Assembly (NCBI RefSeq): GCF_033958435.1
Contig: NC_134137.1
Span: forward strand, 174,667,501-174,731,500
Length of the DNA: 64,000 nucleotides
Direction: 5' to 3'
From: Carettochelys insculpta
Lineage: Eukaryota; Chordata; Testudines; Carettochelyidae
In this document: in pieces, positions 58,290-64,000 of the stretch
How the letters are laid out: every line of letters begins with the position of its first letter
How positions within the stretch are numbered: the first letter of the stretch is position 1
The notes under the pieces: model-generated
The model's input: the letters and a program-made list of their open reading frames with translations, nothing else
What the model was told of the DNA's origin: nothing
Databases searched by the model: none
Translations under genes and position numbers: made by a program

Positions 58290-58640
58290 TCACTCCAGGT
58301 GGCTGGTCTGGGTGGAGGATCCTAGCTGGTCTGGGGATGGCCCTGGCTCCTCCTGCAATGCAGCAGGGGGCTCCTTCACTGCTGTTTTGAGGACACTGGT
58401 GGTGGAGCCACGTGTGCCCCTGAGGAAGGCGTGGAGTCCCCTGGAGAAGAGGCAGGTGGCCAGCCCTGCTCCCAAGTGCCTCACTGCATCCCTCGACCGA
58501 ATGTAGTCCTGGAGCAGTTCCTTCACCTTGGAGCGTACCTGCTCCAAGGTGAGGGTAGGGTGTCCTTGGGTGCTAAATTCACTGGCCAGCTGGCCATAGT
58601 TGTGGTCATTGCACCTCTTTCTGCTGGTTGTCCGGAGGAC
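58290..58640 (-). pseudogene. Myb/SANT-like accessory protein remnant of the Harbinger element
   Basis: On the - strand, CNDHNYGQLASEFSTQGHPTL then VRSKVKELLQDYIRSRDAV matches QNTEAFARLAEGLAVRGHPA then VRSKVKELHQGYIQAQDSA of the gene at 585-2036, so the two elements share this accessory gene despite different ends. The upstream first helix (before 58640) is out of frame. A short acidic C-terminal part runs to 58290, and further - strand remnants (RAGLRQEGSLLQLGRRG) lie near 57500. Confidence 0.7.
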
Positions 58641-58865
58641 ATCCTCCTCCTGCCGGAGGTGCAGCAGAGACTTAAGCTCTGGCTCAGTCTAGGAGGGTAC
58701 CCTCCTTTTCGTGTCTGGGTCAGACTCCTGAGGCACCTCCAAAAGAAGAGCTGTATTATTTTCATTTTCTTTCAAAAGAACACATTTTGTGTGTGGATGC
58801 GCCACGTGTTCTTCTGAAAATGGCTGGATTTTTGGAAGTGACTTGCGAGTTTAGACATGGCTCCT

Positions 58866-61784
58866 GTGTGGCCTATTTTGTCCTTTATACAGCTTAGATT
58901 TTTAGATGAAAATTTAAACATTGGGAATGTGTATATTCTGTTTCCAGATTAGATGTTTAACAACAAAAAATTGACAGCAAAGATAGATCACCATATATTC
59001 TAGTTTATTCTGACATTTCTCTTCTAACAAACTAGGTGTGGAATTTCTTTTTACTTAATAGCTCATGAATATTCATGATGTTGTCCCCCTGAGGCTGGAA
59101 GGGAAGAAACACTCCTAAGTATTTATGATACATGGACAAAAAAAAGGCAGTGTACTATAGACAACCGTACTTTAATGAGTTGAATCTAATGTGGTCCAAT
59201 TAAGCAATAGATAGCATTTGCCAGGATTTGGAAAATTCATCAATTTCACAGCAAATTAAGGTTGAATTTTTGCCATTACTTGGCCACATGGCAAGGATCC
59301 CAAATGACTCTGAGCCCTGAAGACCTAATTGAGAGCTGTGAGTACATCCAGGGATTTCTCTCCTCTGTTGCCTTTTATGCACGCAGCAACCATGGTTTTT
59401 ATACCAGGTCTCTGCAGCGTTGCCTAGTGAAGGGCAGCTTTATTTCAGAATGAGTGTCATGCAGTGTGGCTATCATTGCAAAGTCTGTATACTTAGGATT
59501 ATTTGACTTACAGTAGTGCTTACCACCACAATTTGATCATAGAAAAACATTTTGCATTCTTCAGTTCCTTTACTTCCAAAATAGCACAAAAAAGTGTGGA
59601 TGACTCTTTATAGAGAAAGTAAGCCATGGAAGAGATTGCATTTCCAAAATCCAACCTTTCTAAGAATGTGAGTATAGTTAGGCATATACATAGCGAGTCA
59701 CAAGATTGGGGACCAGGTAAAAGTGTAACTGAACAATTAGCATTAGAGACATTTGGGGTGAAATCCCAAACTACTGAAGTTAATGGACTTTTGGCATTGA
59801 TTTCAGTAAGGCTAGGATCTTATTTATGAGCTCCAGTCATGCTGCCATAGAAGCCTGTGGCAACAGAAATGTGCCGTAATAAATACCCTTGTTTCCTTGA
59901 CCAAAAATTTATTTGATTAAATTAGCTATCCCCAGAAAAACAAATGAAACAGCATGCATTATGTGTAATTTGTCCTTCGGTAACAAAAACTAACTAACTT
60001 CAGGTAAGAAGCATTAGAAAAACCTACATAGCTATCAGTTTCCCCTTTATTATATGGCTTTCATTTTCATTTTTCTTCCCATTTCCAGATTTTTTCTATT
60101 TTTCTGTTTTATGGTGTTGCTCTTAAAAGACAGTGTGATATTAAGATTGTGCAGCTTTTGCATTCTGTGACTATTCAGTTGTAAATTGGAGCCAGTCATA
60201 AAAATTCTCTGTATTTTGCATATCTGCTGTCCTTTTTTCATACCTGGAGGCTCTAGGTATTTTGTAAACTTTCCTGAAATGCTTCCTTCCTTTTATTGTT
60301 TTTTTAAAAATAAATATAAAATAAAATAAAATAAAATAAAAACCTTAGGACTAGGTTTGCATCATGTAGCCAAAGTAACATGCCTGTGGTGTTGTGTTAT
60401 GAATTTGAGACACTTTTCTTTCTTCCTGGTGAAACGTTAATTTCTCTGACAATTTACGCTGCAACAGAATGCACAGTCTGTAAGCTGTAACCCCTGCATG
60501 TGCTCTTCCAGGATAGGAAAGAGGTAAATTCATAAGTTTCCACTTTCAGAGTTTTATCCTCCTCCTTTGTTTGGGTCAAACATAATTTGCCCACCTCCTG
60601 CCCAATACCTTTGGAAAAAGTGGTTGTATTGCCTCCATTCCACCAACTAGTGACTCTCCAGTGGCCCACAAGGCCTTGCCTTAGCTCCACTACTACAAAT
60701 AATGATGCCTTCAGGTGATGTAGACATGTTTAGATATTTTAAGCCAATTTCTCACTCTGCAAATGAGTTCCTCTTGAGACCCACAAAAACTATTATGTGT
60801 AAACTTTTTTAGTCACTAGCAGCATTTAAACCTTATGGTTCCTGGAGCTATCATTAATGATGCTGGTGCCAAAATACGAATGTCTTGGAGTGACACTATG
60901 CTAGAATAAATTTGAAAGTATAGGTGCTGTAATATATGTGAGGAGGGGAAAAATTTTTCTGAGCTGTATTTGAAACACCTCTTATTTCAGATAGAGAAAA
61001 TCATTATGAGAATTTGTTTTTCCCTAAGTCAGGTTAATTTACATGTGGGGGGTGGGGAGGGTGGGGGACAGGCAAGAAAAAATAAACTGCAGCAAAAATA
61101 ATTGGGTGGAGTGACTGAATGACTTGGGTGTTTTGAGGTATGGACATCTTCATCTCCAGGGCACCACTATAACCAGTCATAGATGCTATTGACAAAAAGA
61201 CAGGTTGAGCTGGCTTCATTGCCTACTGTGAAATGAGTTGGGCAAACTTAGTCCTTTTCCCCATGGACACAAAAGTAGGGGAAAATAAGCATTTTTGCTC
61301 ATTTCCAGAACAAAACTTAACCAAACCTTCTTTAAGATTCAGAAATGTTGTTCACATCTGGTTTCCAACAGGGTCTTCAAAGCATTGAAATAACTGGAGA
61401 AATGCTGTTCTCCTACTAATTCCAGATGAGACGGGAAGCAAAAGAGTTGGAAATCTCATGTGAAAGATTTTGAGCCCAGCTTTACAGACTCAGGTGTTTG
61501 GGGGTAGTGCAGATGAATGTTTGTATGCGTATTCAGAGTTTGTCTGCTCACTCACCATCTGTTGTTGTTTATGGATTTTTACGGGGACTAGGGCAGAAGT
61601 GAGGAGAAATTTTCCCTACATTAAAGAATTTATAATCCAGGTTATACAAACATAGAACCGAGGGTTCACCACAAGCAGTTTCATTTAGAATAATTTAAAT
61701 TGCTTGGTCTAAAGTACTCTATACATCGCCCATTACTTTAATATCTGAGTGCCTCATAATGTTTCGTGTATTTATCCAAATGTT
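58866..61784. other. Unique sequence, no gene; (TAAAA)n at about 60310-60342
   Basis: A short TAAAA microsatellite is evident. An old repeat phrase (GAAGTTAATGGACTTTTGGC, ATTGATTTCAGTAAGGCTAG) occurs near 59775. No coding domain or transposon end recognised. Confidence 0.5.
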
Positions 61785-61950
61785 ATCTCTGTGTGGCAGG
61801 GCAATGCTGTTACTCCCACTTTGGAAATGAGAAATTGCAGCACAGAGAGACTAACTGACTTTCCCAAGGTTGTACGGGATGTTTGTGATGAAGTCTTCCA
61901 CAGCCCAGGCGAACACTCCAACCACTGCACCATCCATCCCTGCTATGGAA
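61785..61950 (+). repeat. MIR-like CORE-SINE
   Basis: GTTACTCCCACTTTGGAAAT, GAGAAATTGCAGCACAGAGA, GACTAACTGACTTTCCCAAG and a CCAACCACTGCACCATCC ending follow the MIR core order (fraction of lines like GAGGCACAGAGAGGTTAAGT and GACTTGCCCAAGGTCA). It is old and diverged. Confidence 0.65.
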
Positions 61951-62149
61951 GGAAGTCAATTGTATTACCTTTCCCATGAGGTGCTACTCAGAGTAACACT
62001 AACCACTAAACCCCAGTGCCTCCCAGGATTCCACACTTTTCCTTCTTGCCTGGAGAATACTATGAAAGCCCTCGCTGGTTGTAGAGACCCACTTTCTTCC
62101 ATTTGGGTGTCGTGGGCTTCAGCTTCTAAAGCCCACCTGTTTGGTGAAC

Positions 62150-62754
62150 TAGGGGAAGAGATTTCTGAAAAACGTCCGCTCTTCACTTCCGTGTGGTGAT
62201 GGCTCACAATTTTCTCTCTCACTCTCTAGGTCAAACCTGGCTCCTTCCGACTCTCTGTCTCTTCGCTTGTACTTAATGTCAGTTTGAAGACTCTTGAAAA
62301 AACTCTTTTGAAAAAACTGCATCTTTCCATACAGGTGATTTTCTGAAAGGGTGGGGGTGGGGGAAAGCACTGCCTTTTTCCATAATGCAGGCGGCTCAAA
62401 CAATTTCTCCCATCAGAGAAAGAGACTCGGGGAAAATGGCTGTCTGTTTTCAATGGCAGAGGGAAAGAGGGCAATGCAGTCTGGGAAGATGACATCAAAC
62501 ACCCACAACCACTTGCAGGACATTTTTTCCTCATAACTCACTGGCAGAAATACCAGAATGCAGCAGGGCTGAAGGAACTATGGGATAGGTGTTCACGATG
62601 CACAGCTGCAGCAGTCAAACTTTGGTGATTTAGTGGGGACCCACTAAGTTGACTTTGTGAGCAGGTGCAGGCACTCAGCTTCAACTTTATAAAATCTAGT
62701 GCTACAAAGTCGACTTTAATAAATTTTACTTTATTTCGTATTGTAGACTTAGCC
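62150..62754 (-). mobile_element. Harbinger-like element fragment related to 53579
   Basis: The right end ATTGTAGACTTAGCC matches the shared GGCTAAGTCTACAAT-type terminus. GCAGTCTGGGAAGATGACATC is the inverted relative of 53810 (GACATCATCTTCCCACATTGC), and AAAGTCGACTTT palindromes lie near the end. The left boundary is not resolved. Confidence 0.45.
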
Positions 62755-63128
62755 TGTCTCTTCCCTATACACCACCCCACTATCACATACACTCCACCCA
62801 ACACATACTCTGTCTCTTGCCCAGCACCCACTCACTGCACCATATGCTCTCTTCATCTTCCCCCACACTTCAGTTGAGGAGTGGCTGGTGATGTAGTAGG
62901 ATGCCCCTGGAACAATGGCATTGAAAACTTGTTTTATGTGATGCTTTATCTGCCCCATGAAATATTGCAAACCCTCCCCCAAGAACCCTTCAGCCAGCTG
63001 CACAGTGGGAAAGCTACACACAATGAACTGCTCTCTGTGTCAGTGCAAAAGCTGTGTAGTGAGGACATACACCAGAAGTTTTAATTAAAGTGGCATAACT
63101 TTTGGTGGCAAAAGTCTGCAGTGTAGCC
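62755..63128 (-). mobile_element. Harbinger-like miniature with CAAAAGTCTGCAGTGTAGCC end
   Basis: The right end GCAGTGTAGCC, preceded by TTTTGGTGGCAAAAG, is a typical terminus. Phrases GTGGCATAACTTTTGGTGGC and TGTGTAGTGAGGACATACAC suggest a decayed miniature abutting the previous fragment. The other end was not identified. Confidence 0.4.
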
Positions 63129-64000
63129 ATATTCTTGGAAAGGAAGAGGTGATCAATAACTTTTCTGAGGGCAGTTTGAGTGGAGAGGAAGTAGGATCCC
63201 TTCACTCAGACACCACACTTCTCAAGTCACACTTCTGACTTGACTTGCTGGTCGACAGTTGACAATCACTTAGGTTTTCCGCATGCCAGTTTCTGCATGT
63301 TTGTCAGTTTGTTTTTTTCATGAGCATTTTATTTATGTGAGGATGTAAGGAAGATATTGTCAGTTAAACAAAACTTTAAAGTTACAGTGTGCACCGCCGA
63401 GTTATGCTGCATAATGTAGCTTATCGTTGGCGGTAGGCACAACATATAGATCATCCTGGGTAATTCTAAATGGCGTATCTTCTGCTCGCTGGAAAATAAA
63501 GCAGCATGAGAGAGTGCATTTAATTTTTGTCACAAGCTACCAAACTTTTCTTTCTAAAATCTTTATTGCATACTCTGTCATTTATATTGTCATCTTTGCC
63601 GTTCGTAGCATTTGAAGTTATGCTATAAAAATGCTATGCAGTATAATAATGGGCTGCAATATAAGATAAAGCCAGTGCCATTGTAGATTTATATATTTTT
63701 CAATTCCATTGAAATATTCTCCTGTACAATTGAGCAACTTAAAATATGTATATGAATTGCTTAGATGTGGTCTTTTTTAATAATTTGCCTACACTTCTTA
63801 TACTGAAATAACAGATTGATCTGACACAGAAAGCCAGATATATATTTTTAATAATTATATCACCATTACAGCATCTCTGCTTTAATTAAATCTTCACAAT
63901 TAGAAAGGCTTCTCATTGTATGCCATTAGTCTTTTTAATGCCATTTTATCTATTATCGCCTAGTTTTCAAGTGTATGTCTGTCAAAGGGAAGCCACTTTT
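63129..64000. other. No gene seen
   Basis: 63380-63560 is complex, CpG-containing sequence (CACCGCCGAGTTATGC, GTTGGCGGTAGGC, AAATGGCGTATC) unlike the AT-rich surroundings and without repeat features; the rest is AT-rich. Confidence 0.4.

Larger units (their letters stand above)
56374..58862. mobile_element. PIF/Harbinger element with transposase and Myb remnants, 2.5 kb, CCT target duplication
   Basis: CCT at 56371-56373 and 58863-58865. Ends GGGTGCTTCTACACTGC and TTTAGACATGGCT are worn inverted repeats; CTTTCAAAAGAAG and CTTTTGAAAG motifs sit inside both ends. A transposase first exon reads on + (56725-57180) and a Myb/SANT gene on - (58640-58290), facing each other. The catalytic part of the transposase is missing, so the element is an internal deletion derivative. 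Confidence 0.82.

Noticed and set aside
61870..62222. Open frames on both strands near 62 kb
   Set aside because: Overlap a MIR-like SINE and a Harbinger fragment; no domain.
1..64000. Search for endogenous retrovirus or LTR element
   Set aside because: No LTR pair, primer site, protease or integrase motif recognised; the only RT-bearing elements are DIRS, CR1 and another LINE.

Overview
The window is non-coding vertebrate DNA, and every protein-coding remnant I recognise belongs to a transposable element. I found no host exon, tRNA, rRNA or CRISPR array. The background is AT-rich intronic or intergenic sequence broken by short GC-rich transposon bodies. CR1 LINE tails, a DIRS retrotransposon, Penelope-like elements, hAT miniatures and very many Harbinger-like miniatures together point to a turtle. 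A soft-shelled turtle lineage is possible, but that rests on memory of repeat style, not on a search.

Layout. 1-2458 is most of a large PIF/Harbinger-type element (family A) with a transposase start on + and a Myb/SANT-like accessory gene on -. 3262-3970, 28808-29518 and 43552-44262 are 709-711 bp internally deleted copies of it. 6336-7637 and 10145-10440 hold other miniatures with related GGCTACGTCTACAC-like ends. 11770-13350 holds a miniature, a perfect palindromic Penelope-tail insertion and a 5'-truncated Penelope-like element with a GIY-YIG domain. 14532-17395 has further miniatures and a second palindromic Penelope insertion. 17471-23574 is an almost full-length DIRS element (gag-like, RT/RNase H, tyrosine recombinase, inverted terminal repeats, internal complementary region) carrying about seven inactivating lesions. 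23575-27224 is quiet. 27225-31639 has a GC-rich miniature, a family A copy, an unidentified GC-rich module with a 50-bp minisatellite, and another miniature. 34131-38525 has two hAT miniatures, a TA-flanked miniature and a third Penelope insertion. 41925-44362 is a CR1 3' end split by two transposons. 45904-49745 has a miniature, a fourth Penelope insertion and a degraded LINE reverse transcriptase. 52681-58862 has a fifth Penelope insertion and two complete 2.2-2.5 kb Harbinger-type elements. The rest is quiet apart from a MIR-like SINE and Harbinger fragments near 62-63 kb.

The most interesting patterns are two. Penelope-tail sequence is found five times as inverted (head-to-head) units, three with perfect 11-14 bp target duplications and two with probable imperfect ones. 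A set of DNA transposons shares one terminal signature and 3-bp, non-TWA target duplications, but each family carries its own internal palindromic hexamer. I do not see a new biochemical system. All CDS-like entries are decayed and are given as pseudogenes.
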